64,000 bases of DNA from Chlorokybus atmophyticus (taxonomy: Eukaryota > Streptophyta > Chlorokybophyceae > Chlorokybales > Chlorokybaceae): positions 216,486 through 280,485 of the forward strand of contig RHPI01002955.1 of the NCBI GenBank assembly GCA_009103225.1, written 5' to 3'. Numbering within the stretch: position 1 is the first letter of the stretch; the number at the start of each line of letters is the position of its first letter. Under the pieces are notes generated by a model. That model made no database searches and had not been told where the DNA came from. It saw only the letters and a list, made by a program, of their open reading frames with translations. Positions 22,910 to 34,188 of this stretch are shown here, piece by piece. The translations under genes were made by a program, and so were the position numbers.

Positions 22910-25076
22910 ATGTACGGGGGTGGAGGGCTCCCGGCGGCGGCCGCCGCCTCCTCCCTGCACTCCTCCCTGCACAGGTGAGCACCATCTTCACTCTGGCCTG
23001 CCCTGGCTTGACCTGGCTTGACCTGGTCTCTGTTGTGCCTCTGTGTGACTGTTGATATTGTCTCGCAGCTTGGCTCAGCCTTCTCTGGGTTACAAATGCA
23101 CGCTCTCTGCGTTGGAGGCTCCCCCGAGATCCTCTGTGGACAACCGGGGCGTCGTGAAGTCCTCCCACGCACCCGCACGCAGGCAAGTCTGCGTTACATG
23201 TGTGATAGTCTGCACAATGGTATGGCTCTTTTGTGAGTTTGTTGATGACATGTTGCTCTGTTCTGTGGTGGGATGCAGTGCGCCCGTATCCGAATCGGAT
23301 TACGAGTTCCAGGCAAGTCAATTGATGCAAACAACAGCACTACTACATTGATGCTTACTGCTATTATGTCATCATTACCAATCTACCTTATGTGTGCATA
23401 TGTGTGTGTCCTCAACACTACAGGTGAGTGATCCGGTGGTGGTGTTGACGCGCTCGGGCGACGTGCGTGCGGTGTGCATGGCGGGCGCGCTGGTGGCTGT
23501 GTATATTGCGGTGGGCACGGCCGTCTTCGCCGCAGCAGACGACAAGTCCTTTGCTGACTCACTCCTTCTCACAGTCTACACACTCACGCTGGTAAGTGTG
23601 GTTGGTATGTCTGCTGTGGCTGGCGACTGTGATAGTTTTTGTCAGCATCCTCGTTGTGTCTTGTCATGGCACTCAGGTGTTGAAGTTGTTGTTGCTGTCA
23701 TCCCAACGCATGCATGTCGTCAACAACAACAACAGTAACAACAACAAGAACAAGAACAATAAGACGACAGCAACGAGAGACAAGAACCACCAACCACCAC
23801 CACAACCACGACAACCACCACAACAACACACACACACGCACTCCGCAGGCCGGCTACTCCTCTTCCCTGACCCCCTCCCGCCCCGCCGTCCGCCTCTTCT
23901 CCGCCCTGTACGCCCTCCTCGCCGCGTTCCTCCTGGCCGCGGGTGCCGGCCTGGTCGCGTCACTCTTACTCGGGTGGCGACACCGGCGGATGGCGGAGAA
24001 GCTGCTTGTCGCACACGATGTTGAGGACATGGAGGATGTGGGCAACCAGCAGCAGTGCGGGAGAGGGAGGGTGGGGGAGTGGGTGGGGAGGTGGTGGGTG
24101 TGGGGGGCGGTGGGGGGAGCGGGGGTCGTGGTGGTGGTGGGAGCGGTGGTGGTGGGGGTCGGGGATGGAGCGGACTGGACAGACGCCATGTGAGTGATGT
24201 GTGTTGGTGGATGTGCAGCGATAAACACGTGCACGCATGCACATCATACGCACGCACGCATGCACGCTCGTTTGCATTGCATACCCCAGGATACCCGCAT
24301 GCGCACATGAAAACCCACTCTCCCTCTCCCCCCGCCCCCGCCCCCGCAGCTTCACTTCCGTCCTCTCCCTCCTGGCCATGTCCCCCGGCTCCTCCCCCTT
24401 CCCTCTCTCCCCCTCCTCCCGCCTCGTCTCCGGTCTCCTCCTCCTGCCTCTCGGCGCGTCCCTGGCGGTGGCGCTCGGGGCGCGCTTGGCACGCGACGTG
24501 AGACGGAGGAGGGAGGAGGAGCTCGTGGCGGGAGTGCTGGTGCAGGGGGGGTTTAGCATGACCAGAGGGGAACTCAGACAGGTGAGGGCGTATATCTGTT
24601 CGCTTGTGCATGTGCATGTGCGTGTATATCGTGGTGTCATGTGGTGTGCATCCAATATATATCCAGGTGCATGTGCGATTATGTCTGTACACGTGGGTGT
24701 GCAATGCATGCTCGTGCGTGCATGAGGCTGTGTGCGAGCTTGCGCTTCTCACACTCGACGCGCACGCACCCCAACACCCCCTCTCTCCTCCCCTGCGCAG
24801 CGTCTCCGTTGCGCCCTCTCCCGCGACCTGGGCCCCTCCTCCTGGCAGGCCACCGACGCCTTCTTAGACGATCACACCCACTCCTCCCAACTCGCCTCCT
24901 TCTTGGCGTACTCCCTCCTCCTCACGGGCCGCGTGACGACGGGGGAGCTGAGAGCCGTCGCGGCCGCGCACTCGCACTTTGGGGGGCAGCAGAGGAACCA
25001 CGTCGCGTACAATACGGGGAGGAGGGAGGAACAACAAGTCGTGTACAAGACGGCCAGACCCATGGCGGCGGTGTAG
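22910..25076 (+). CDS. Two-pore K+ channel-like membrane protein lacking canonical selectivity filters
   Basis: Seven exons join in frame to 409 aa: 22910-22974, 23069-23182, 23279-23312, 23424-23591, 23849-24189, 24350-24581 and 24801-25076 (TAG). The introns after exons 2 and 3 start with GC (GCAAGT). The layout follows TPK/K2P channels: a cytosolic N-terminus, TM1 (LVAVYIAVGTAVFAAA), a pore helix plus loop (FADSLLLTVYTLTLAGYSSS), TM2 (LYALLAAFLLAAGAGLVASL), an acidic Gly/Val linker with TM3, a second pore region (DWTDAIFTSVLSLLAMSPGS), TM4 (GLLLLPLGASLAVALGARLA) and a soluble tail. The usual TxGYG is GYSS in pore 1 and MSPG in pore 2, so K+ selectivity is doubtful. The tail (SFLAYSLLLTGRVTTGELR) resembles the helical region after TM4 of plant and protist TPKs, but EF-hand loops are not evident. 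The family call is inferred from layout. Confidence 0.6.
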
Positions 25077-25547
25077 AGCGGTACGACAGCAAGTGGTGTA
25101 CAGGATGCGTGCGTGGGTCCTTGGGTTTGTTGGGGATGTAGTGCAGAATTGTGTTGTTTTTGGAGTGGGGGTGATAAGACACCCTTGTGTGTTGTTGTAT
25201 CGAGTTATGATCATGTTGAGGAAAGGTAAGAAAGGAGAGAGTAGTACTGGGTTTTGTTGGGAGTGTGGTGGCTTGTACCATGGCTGATTGAGTTGAGAGG
25301 AAGAACCGATTTTGTGGGAAGGACAGTGGTGTGATTACCGCACTGTCATAGTGTTGATGTTGTTATATTTGCTTGTCTGTCCGGTTTGTTGACTGATATG
25401 ATATGTGTGTTTCGACCTGCGTGTCTCACCTTCCTTACCTCTGACCAACACACCCGCAGAACAGCCAAAGGTGCTGCATGCTTAGCTGTTCGACGCATCA
25501 CGTGACGAACGTTAGTGGCATGTTATCACAGTATCTGGATCCAATCT
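25077..25547. other. 3' flank of the channel-like gene and 5' flank of the methyltransferase gene
   Basis: The genes are in tandem with about 470 bp between them. No open frame with a motif and no TATA box are seen. Confidence 0.4.
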
Positions 25548-27590
25548 ATGGCTAGGCTGATAACGTTCGCGGCGGCGGCGGCGGCGGCGGCGGGGATGGA
25601 GGCTGCCGCATCGTCGTGGGCGTCGACGTCAGGGTCGACGCTACCTGCACGCAACAGTGACTACCTAGACCCGGCCTACTGGTGCGCAGCGTTGTGCCTG
25701 ATGTCTACTACTACACAGGCGCTGAGCAACGACAAAACGGGATAATGACAGCTCATGTGATGTTTGATACGATCAACAGTAACAAGACTAACTGCACCAC
25801 CCACAAAACAACAACAACAAAGCAATAGCTACCAACGATCCAGTTCGCCATCGTCGTGACACGTGGCGATAGGTTTATTGTTACCAGGTGGTGCAGTGTG
25901 GCCTTGGGCGAAGCCGATGCGTGTGTGCATGCCATCTTTGGGCGTGCGCTGAGCTGAGAGTCACACACACACACTCTCTGTCGGTGCAATGCATGCGCAC
26001 TCGTCCACATTTGACACAGCATAATGTGTGTATGTGATGATGGAGACAGGGACGAGCGCTTCGGGTCTGAGGACGAGCACGAGTGGTTTGGCGGTTACGG
26101 CGCCTTCTCCCACCTCATCCGCGCGCACGCACCCCCTCCTTCCTCCAACCCAAAGGCAAATCCGACACTGCTGCTTTCCATGCTCACGATGAGACACAAC
26201 ACCCGCATACCCACGCACACACCCAACACGCGCACGTGCAGGTGCTCGTGGTTGGTTGCGGCAACTCGCGCGTGAGCGCAGAGATGACGGACGCGGGGTA
26301 CGCGGACGTCACGAGCACGGACCTGTCGCCCGTCGTCATACGGCGCATGCGAGAGAAGCACAGACACACGCACCCAGGCAAGGGGGCACACGCTTCGTAT
26401 CGTGATAAACGGATGCCATCCTGGCACTGCATGTGGCACGTGCGCTCTCGTGCGGCAAGCGTGCGTGCGTGCGCCTGTACATGTTTATGCGCTTGTATTT
26501 GAGTGGAGATGCGTCGCATGTGCACAGCTTGCGTCACGCGTGCATGTGCGTGTGTGCATGCATATGTGGATGCGAGCGCGCACATCTCCGTGTCATCGAG
26601 TGCAGAGCAAGCATTTGCTTCGCGCTTCAAGCCACATGACTGCCAGCAGCCGAGTACCTGGCAGATGCGCGTACGCCACAGCTATGGTTATTTACATGCA
26701 TGCACTGAAAGCTGTCACGTGTTGAGATTGCACATGTGGTGGTGACCTGCAGACAACATAACACACGAACGCACGCACGCACACGCAGGCTTGAAGTGGC
26801 ATGTGGCTGACATGCTCGATCTGCCCTTTGGCGACGCTACCTTTGACGTTGTGATCGAAAAGGGTGCCATGGTGAGAACACAAAGTCACATAACACTTGC
26901 ATGTGCACAGTGCCATCAACACGTCATCAACATGTGTGACTATGTCTCCACACAGGACGTGTTGTTTGTGGACAATCGTAGCCCGTGGGACCCGAGTGCA
27001 GCCGTGCTCGAGCGTGTTGACCGGATGCTGTCATCGATCCACCGCGTGCTCGCGCCTGACGGAGTGTTCGTATCCATCACCTTCGCGCAGGTAAGCATGT
27101 ATACATCATGCGCAGGTGCATGTGTGCGTGGATACAATGTGAATGGCATGTGACGTACATGCAGCCGCATTTCCGGAAGCCTTTGTTTCTGCGCAAACGG
27201 GCACACGAGGAGGGGGGACATGGGTGGAGCGTGCGGTGGGACACATTCGGGGAGGGGTTGCAGTACTTCTTCTACTACTTACGCAAGGTACTGGTTGGTT
27301 TCACGGGTAACACCATGCGTTGAAGATGCTACTATGTTTGTAAGCATGCAACCTCAACACTGCATTGTATGTGTAGAGATGTTATGAACAGATTCATGTT
27401 CGAGAACTTGCATGGTGTTGGTTATTTGACGTGACTAGATATTTTGTCGTAGGGTGTGCAGGAAACAGATGGTGGTGACCAAAATGGTGTGCTAAAGATG
27501 ACGAGTTATACGCACGCGGAGTCGTTGGAGCATGCTTACATGGATAACGAAGACTATCTTGGGCACATTATGGTGGATGATGGAGGATGA
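25548..27590 (+). CDS. EEF1AKMT4: METTL13-type protein-lysine methyltransferase (EEF1AKMT4-like)
   Basis: Seven exons join in frame to 284 aa: 25548-25681, 26050-26155, 26242-26377, 26789-26871, 26956-27090, 27165-27287 and 27453-27590 (TGA). The introns after exons 2 and 3 have GC donors. The start is NSDYLDPAYWDERF, then HEWFGGYGAFSHLI, matching the EEF1AKMT4 entry motif (YWDxRY...WFG). SAM-binding motif I is VLVVGCGNSRVSAEM and motif post-I is STDLSPVVI. Motif II is FDVVIEKGAMDVLF, followed by FVSITFAQPHFR. In animals this enzyme methylates a lysine of translation factor eEF1A; that role is assumed here by homology. The first 40 residues (Ala run and Ser) may be an extension or an organelle presequence. 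Length agrees with the family. Confidence 0.88.
26440..26788. repeat. TG/CG/CA-rich alternating tract in a methyltransferase intron
   Basis: Intron 3 (26378-26788) contains irregular GTGCGTGCGTGC and CATGCATATG runs, like other introns in the window. It produces spurious frames on both strands. Confidence 0.6.
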
Positions 27591-28288
27591 TGGACGGTAT
27601 GTGTGTATAGAATTAGCATTGTGCTATGTCGTGTACTATGCATAGCCCTAGCTCTCGCGCGCCCTCGCCGGAATACATGCGCACACACCTGATTGCCCCG
27701 AATGGCAGGCTCTACTTTTGTCGTATAACATGTAAGCAATTGTAACGTGTGCCATGCATGGTTGCATACACAACTTTGAAAGTTTGCTCATGTGACGTGC
27801 ACCAGCAAAGAAGCCTGACATGCTGGCTGGCCAATAGCACGAGCGGACATGCCTCAACAGCCGAGTCAATAAGCAATGCAGACCCAACAGAATTGCAGCT
27901 CAGACAGCCTCGCACACCATGTGTGCACATGACACCACTGACCCAAGTGTGTATTGTACACTCGACAGTGCTACAAAGCTCAGCTGCAAAGGCCTGAAAC
28001 AGCAATCCCACAATTGGACGGCAGGCACTGTGTCACAAGGTCATCAGTTCACAAGACCTGCAATACTGTGCAGCACAGAAAACTGCAACCCAAGCTGACA
28101 CCAAGGAGTATTGCTCATAGTAGCAGGTCATAACCTTAGTTCTGCGCCCTTTGCTATGGCTGGCGATCTCTTTTACCCTACAAAGTGCTTCACTCAATCA
28201 TACCCAATACGCGAGATGCCTTACTCAAAGGCCACCTCACTTCAACACACCAACAACCCAAAAAGACAAGCACTGCCTGAGCAGCACT
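27591..28288. other. Region between converging genes
   Basis: This is the 3' flanks of the methyltransferase (plus) and sulfotransferase (minus) genes. Short frames exist but show no motif. No repeat was recognised. Confidence 0.4.
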
Positions 28289-30083
28289 TCAGTCATCCAT
28301 GGACTCGTAATCCTCACCACCATCTGCGCTGTCATCCTCGTCCTCAAACTCATCATCATCATTGGTCTGCATGTCCCCATAGCCATCCTGGTTAACATCC
28401 ACAGCGTGAAGGCGCGCATCGTCCTCGGCTTCGAGCACAAACTTGGGCAGCTGATGTTCAATGTTGTGTTTGGCAAACAATGTCCTCATCTCCAGGTTGA
28501 GTGGCCTGAAGAAGTCCCTCAACGCCCTGTCCGTGGCGGGAGAGATGTCGGGTGGGGGACACCTGTGATGTTGGGATGCGGCATTCTGGTGCAGAACCTC
28601 CTCGACAATGGGTGTCTCATAGGGTATGTTGAGGAAGTCCATCACACGTTGGGCGGTGCGGGCACTTCCTTCAGGTGTCTCCAGCTCCCGAAAGTCCACA
28701 ACGAGGAATTGTTGTGCCGGCGGGAAGAGGCGGAACCACTGTTCGAGTTGGAGGACATACCAAGAAGCAAAGAACGGGTTGTCGAATGGCGGGGGCGCAT
28801 TCATGCCACACTCGAGGTATATCTGCTGCTTGGACAGGTGCTCATGGTTCTCTATGCATGCTTTTGCTGCGGGGAGAGCTTGAGCCACCCACTCGTCGAA
28901 CGTGGTCTCGCACTCTATGTGCCAGGTCCAACGGCCGATGTGGTGGAACCAAGAAAGGAGGCGTGTGACGGGGTCGCGAAGAGACACGAGGAATTTTAGA
29001 TCTTCATGGAAGCCGAAGCGAGCGTAGTGGGCGCCGATTTCGAGTGGAGCGCTGAGAAGACGCATGTAGGATGGAGTACCGTCCATCACGTACTTCACCG
29101 GCTGCACATGACAAGAGAGTGTTGATGTATGTGGGTGGGTGGGTGGGTTGTGTCAGAAAAAACAGAAATGAACAATGCCGAGTATCAACACAGTATATGT
29201 GCGCAGACACGCGCACGCTTACGAGAGCGAGGACCCAGCCAGATTATGCGCGTATGTATACCCACCCACCAACACGCAATAGTCGTGCAACAATGCACTG
29301 GAAAGAAGAAAAACAAAGGCATCTGTTCAATGACGATTACCTCCTCGGCGATGATAGGGTCGTCGCATGAGGGGTACTTCTGTGAGTACTGGTCGAACCA
29401 CTCGTTGGTGTCCAGCCAGGCGTGTGGTTCGTCGATGAAGTGCATCTCCTTCGTGGTGTTTGCCACGTAGCCCTTGCCGTAGAGTGGGCTGACCATGTAG
29501 CCGTGCACTGTCGTGGACCCGCACTTCTGCCCGCCGATCAGGAACACGCTAGGCACTGCCCTCCCGTTGTAGCAAAGCACACCACTCTCCTTCTTTTCTA
29601 CAACACCCGCCAGGGCCCTTGGCAAGGCCCGCGCCAGCTGGTAGCTGCACACATAGATGTGCATGTGCATGTGAGCTTGCATACGCATGCACACGTGTGT
29701 GTGCATACCCTTGTATGCGCATGCAAACACGCGTGCCTGCGCGCGCTATTTGTATGAGTGCGCATGCATAAGTGTGTGAGTGTACACGTTTGTGCGCGTG
29801 CGGCGTGCGCGCGTGTGCGGCTGTGCCTGCGTATGCATGTGTGTACTTTTGACAATGCTGCTGGGTTTGTATGTAGGTGCATGCCAGCTGCTCAAGAAGG
29901 TATGACACAACGACCAAGGCACAGCCCTTACCTCTGCTGCTCTGAGCTGGTGCTGCGCAGGAGGCGGCGGCTGTCATGGCCTACATTAGAGGCGGCAGAG
30001 CTGGTGGAGCAGACCACACCAAGAAGGAGGAGCAGCAGGCTGGCGGCAGCAGCCCGGGCAGGGTGCCGCTTATTGTGTGCCAT
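28289..30083 (-). CDS. Membrane-anchored PAPS-dependent sulfotransferase
   Basis: Three exons join in frame to 422 aa: 30083-29932, 29644-29341 and 29101-28289 (TGA). The N-terminus (MAHNKRHPARAAAASLLLLL) is basic and then hydrophobic, a signal peptide or type II anchor. The 5'-phosphosulfate-binding loop is VFLIGGQKCGSTTVHGY and the 3'-phosphate-binding motif is FLVSLRDPVTRLLSWFHH, both typical of the Golgi carbohydrate sulfotransferases (Sulfotransfer_1, heparan sulfate N/O-type). Such enzymes transfer sulfate from PAPS to glycans or glycoproteins; the acceptor is unknown. The C-terminus is a long acidic Asp/Glu tail (DDDEFEDEDDSADGGEDYE), unusual for the family. Intron 1 (29645-29931) carries a TG/CA-rich tract. 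Confidence 0.85.
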
Positions 30084-31722
30084 TGGCGTGAGTGTGGAGC
30101 AATCGGACCAGCTGGCAATACTGATCAAAGAGAGAGTTGGACAAGACGAGTCAGCACATTTGCTTGCTTGCTTGCTGGTTTGCCAACCGAAGTCAAAACA
30201 AGCAGCACCCAGATAAGCTTGCAACCAGCGAGCTTGTCACTTGCCCCTGGCCTGGTCTCCTGCACTGACTGACCTTCCGAGCAGTGTCCTTGCGCCGGCG
30301 CCAGCACCGACCGCCTAGCCAATGAGGCCAGGCTGGCCCCTCGTCGACTCTAGCGCCGCATGCCTTCCTGCGGCGCAGCAGGAGAGAGACAGCATGCACC
30401 AGCCGCCGTGAGAGGAGAGGAGAAGAGAGCAAGTCAAGCCGCCTCAGCCGAGTGAGTGACTCCTCAGGCAGCAGCAGCTCTTACTAATCCTGTTCAATTA
30501 AACAACGCCTGCCAGCAGGCTCTCTCGCCCCGCACCGACGACGCTGACGATGCCCACCACGCCGCCGTCGCAAGCAGGTGAAGCTTTGCGGCAAGTCTAC
30601 TCTGTGTACTGAGGCTAGCCTACTCTGTGGTCAGTCTCGCAGCCAGCCTACGACTGGACTGGGCTTTGCCGGCGTGCGTGCGTGCGTGCGTGCGTGCGTG
30701 CTGATTGACGGACATATCCACGCACGGCCACTCACCCTCAGGATCAATGAGCGCCCTGTGTTAGGCCTGGCGAGTGTCGGGGGATCGATCGGCGGCGCGA
30801 GGTCGAGGTCGACTAGCGACGGCATAATATTGGCCGGGGATCGTGACCCGCGGCCGGCACCCCGCCGGCCGAGCGGCTGACCGCGTCGGCGGAAGGCAGC
30901 GCCGACGAGCTGCGCCGACCGGCATGTATGTCACGCCTACAAGGCAAGGCATCTCACTCTGAACTACTTACTTTGGGTAGCAAGTCGGGCTGTGTGAAGA
31001 TTCCGCTTCATGAGCATGTGTAGTGCTTGTGAGTCTCATGCATAACCTACCCATGAGCCCATACGCCCTTGGGTATGTTGAACTGCACGAGTGAGGTGCT
31101 CCGTGCCCATGTAACATGGCTTGGCCGGTGTCACATCCATGTGACACAATCACCTGGTGTTGCCATGCAGCAGACCTGAGATAAAGGATGAGATTGCCTT
31201 GTCCTGATCGGTCAACACAGATATGGAAGGCATGGAGCCTTACCATTGGTTGTGCTAGGTTGAACAGCAGCAAGGGGGAGTACTTAGGTGGTGCAAACGT
31301 TGTGTTAAGCAACAAAGCCCGAGTGGATTTACTCTACTCTTGTGTGTGTGGGGTGTGTATCCGAAATTTTAAAAAGGCCCTCCCCCAATCCTGTGTGAGG
31401 TGGTTATCGACAACACTTGGTAAGCGTTGGCATTTGTTCGTGAAGTTTGCTACACACCCCGACAGGTAAGTGTGTACAGGCGTCATAATATATGCTTGTA
31501 TATATGTATATCTTGACATAAAACTGTAGACACATATACCTCACATTGATAACTGATTATTTCAATGTGAATAATATTTAACAGTACACACATAGTTTTG
31601 AATATCTAAGTTGATGACAATAAGAATAATAACAATAGTAATGAGTTTTTAAAGTAACAACATATAGCATACATGTATGTATATATGTATACATACGTGT
31701 GTGTGTGTGTGTGTGTGCGTGC

Positions 31723-31759
<37 letters not shown>

Positions 31760-31846
31760 GGCTGAGGAGAGTCGAGGGTCACGCTGTTTCGAACAGCAGC
31801 AGCAGAAGACATGCTCATTACACATACTACTGCAGCATACCATAGC
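30084..31846. other. Gene-free stretch with CGTG and GT microsatellites
   Basis: The 5' flank of the sulfotransferase gene contains CTTGCTTGC runs (30160) and CCTGGCCTGG words (30245-30335). A (GTGC)n run lies at 30675-30700 and a (GT)n(GC) microsatellite at 31697-31757. No coding exon was recognised; GC-rich open frames at 30540-30950 have no motif. Confidence 0.45.
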
Positions 31847-33147
31847 TGTCACGCCTAACAAGCAAAGCATGATGTCACATCCCACTCGACCACAAAAGAC
31901 TTGGTGCTTTTATGATCGATTTGTGGTAATTAAATGTACCTTCCCGTTACATTCCCCCCACTTAAGAACGCTGACGTCCTCGGTAGCTGGCTCCCATCAG
32001 CTGGGGAATCATCCTAAGGGCTGATTAGGGTCGGTCACCGGCCCCACCTCCCAAGGACCGGCCAATTTAGGCCCATACCGGTTAACGCGCGCATAGCGCA
32101 CCGCTGCAGGCCCTACAGGTCGCATCGCGACATGCAGGTCGCGTCCTATCGCGCCAGCTGAACGCCGGCGCGACTGCCATTAGGCAAGTCGCGACCCATT
32201 GATGATGGCACTTATGACCATTTACGATGTTACTGGATCGAGAAACAACGACCACGAAATTCATGTGCAAGGCAGGAAGCAAACCCGAGTCTCAAGCTCC
32301 GATGACCAATGTCACAGCCCACTTGACCACAAAAGACTTGGTGCTTTTATGGTCAATTTGTGGTAATTTAATGTACCTTCCTGTAACAGTCAAGGCCAAA
32401 ATCTGTGATTTTCATGGCCGTTTTAGGCCTTATTTGTAAGGTACATGTTTTCAATGACTTGTGGCGGATATCGGCGAGTTATGAGTCTGCCGCGGATATC
32501 GACCGGGGCCCCAAGACCAGTCCGGAAGGTGCCAGAAAACGGAGGGCCAGTCGAGAAGGGCTCGACCAGATTTCTGGAAGGGCCTGGCGCCAAGTAGTAT
32601 AACTTGACCATATGAGCAGCAAATTAGGAGATCTTTGGTGCGTTGGAAAGGTCTAGAAGTGTACTACAAGATTCTGCAAGAATATCTTAGCTTCTAGGTC
32701 CGTCTAGCGCTAGAATCGTCTAGACAGTAGCATGTGCAGACTGGTAGGTATAAAAGTGACATTCTACAATTTGCAATACAACCTTTAGCTCCCTAGTTTC
32801 TTGTGTGCAAGCTTGGTGGTGGTTAGCAGGGGTTGCTAGCGTGTGCCCACCGGTGTGTGCTTGCTTGTGTGACGATCCAAGGCGCTACACAAGTCGGTGT
32901 GTAGCTTCGAGCGCATGCGCGTGCGTACGCGAGTGGCGGGGCGCGTGTGTGTGCTTGGCAGAGGGGGCAAGGTTCCGGTGTGAATACCGTGTCTTGGTGA
33001 GAGGGTTGTGGATTGGACCAACTCACAGGTGACAAGGCACGAGCACCGTCACAACTGGTATCGGAGCACGGTTTACGAAGGTGAGAGAGGAAGTGTGTGG
33101 GCGTTTACACTTTTCATTCGGAAGCGGAGTGTAGTGTGTTAGTGGAG

Positions 33148-34173
33148 ATGGAGGATGCTCGCATGGAAGAGCTTCAAGCTGCCATCTTGGCACTGAGGGA
33201 AGAGCTTCATCACACTCAAGCGGCGGCACAAGCACAACGCGAGGCGTATGAGCATGCGATGGCGCGTGTACAAATTCCCATGGCATCAAGCTCGCGCGTG
33301 CATGTGAAGGTGCCAAAGCCCAAGCCATTCAAGGGTCAACGTGATGGAGATGCAGTGGATGAATGGATTTTTCAAGTATCGTCTTGGTTGAAGCTCACGG
33401 AGGTGCCCACGCATCTGCACGTGGAGGTTGCAGCGACATTGCTTGAAGGTGCAGCACTTGTGTGGTGGAGGCATCGATGTACGCGTGTTGCAAACGGGTT
33501 GGCGCTACTATTGACCACCATGGAAGAGTTGGCACTGGAGGTCAGGCATCAATTTGTTCCCGTTGAGAGCGTGAAGGCCGCACGCGACAAACTTGCAGCC
33601 CTTGTGCAAATGGGGTCGGTGATGGCGTACACGGCCGCGTTTCAGCGATTGGTGATGTCCATACCCAATATGACCGAGGAGGAGCAATTGAACAGGTATA
33701 CACGTGGTTTAAAACCTTTGGGGCGTAAAGAAGTGGAGCTACGGGACCCGAAGACACTCGCGGAGGCTATACGCATCGCGGAGCGTCTCGACGCGTTGTA
33801 CTTCAAGTCCACCACAAGAAACACTGACTGGAGGCAAAGGCATGGTGATCAGCCCCGGGGAGGCTTTCAACATGCATGGAGACGAGGAGAACCAAGTTCA
33901 GCACCTGCCAATGGAGGTGGAGCTGACTCTGGGCCTGCACCAATGGAGGTGGGTGCCATACACACGCATGGAAGTGAGGCGAAGCACGGCGGACGTGGTG
34001 AAAGAGGTAAAGGTGTGCGCAAGTGTTATGCGTGTGGGTCGACGGAGCATTTGGCGTACGGATGCCCCAAACGAAGCACGCAAAGGCCAACACCGGATGG
34101 CAACCCTCGCCGTGATCGTCGCGTCAACACCATGAAGCAAAATGGCGTGGAGCAGGAAAACGACTTCCCCTAG
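33148..34173 (+). CDS. gag: Gag of the young gypsy element
   Basis: The 341-codon frame starts at MEDARMEELQAAILALREEL, a coiled-coil-like N-terminus. It contains a retrotransposon gag core (PFKGQRDGDAVDEWIFQVSS, later LVWWRHRC). It ends with a CCHC zinc knuckle, CYACGSTEHLAYGC, for RNA packaging. A Met at 33097 extends the frame by 17 codons. It ends at two consecutive TAG codons (34171-34176) in the same frame as pol, which restarts at 34189. Confidence 0.85.
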   Translation: MEDARMEELQAAILALREELHHTQAAAQAQREAYEHAMARVQIPMASSSRVHVKVPKPKPFKGQRDGDAVDEWIFQVSSWLKLTEVPTHLHVEVAATLLEGAALVWWRHRCTRVANGLALLLTTMEELALEVRHQFVPVESVKAARDKLAALVQMGSVMAYTAAFQRLVMSIPNMTEEEQLNRYTRGLKPLGRKEVELRDPKTLAEAIRIAERLDALYFKSTTRNTDWRQRHGDQPRGGFQHAWRRGEPSSAPANGGGADSGPAPMEVGAIHTHGSEAKHGGRGERGKGVRKCYACGSTEHLAYGCPKRSTQRPTPDGNPRRDRRVNTMKQNGVEQENDFP

Positions 34174-34188
34174 TAGAAGCGAGAGGAG

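Noticed and set aside
23673-24752. A 359-codon minus-strand frame across the channel-like gene.
   Set aside because: It is low complexity (Pro/His/Arg), opposite to GC-rich exons whose plus-strand frame has splice sites and membrane segments.
31697-31757. The GT/GC microsatellite as a CRISPR-like or tandem-repeat array.
   Set aside because: It is a simple dinucleotide repeat without spacers.
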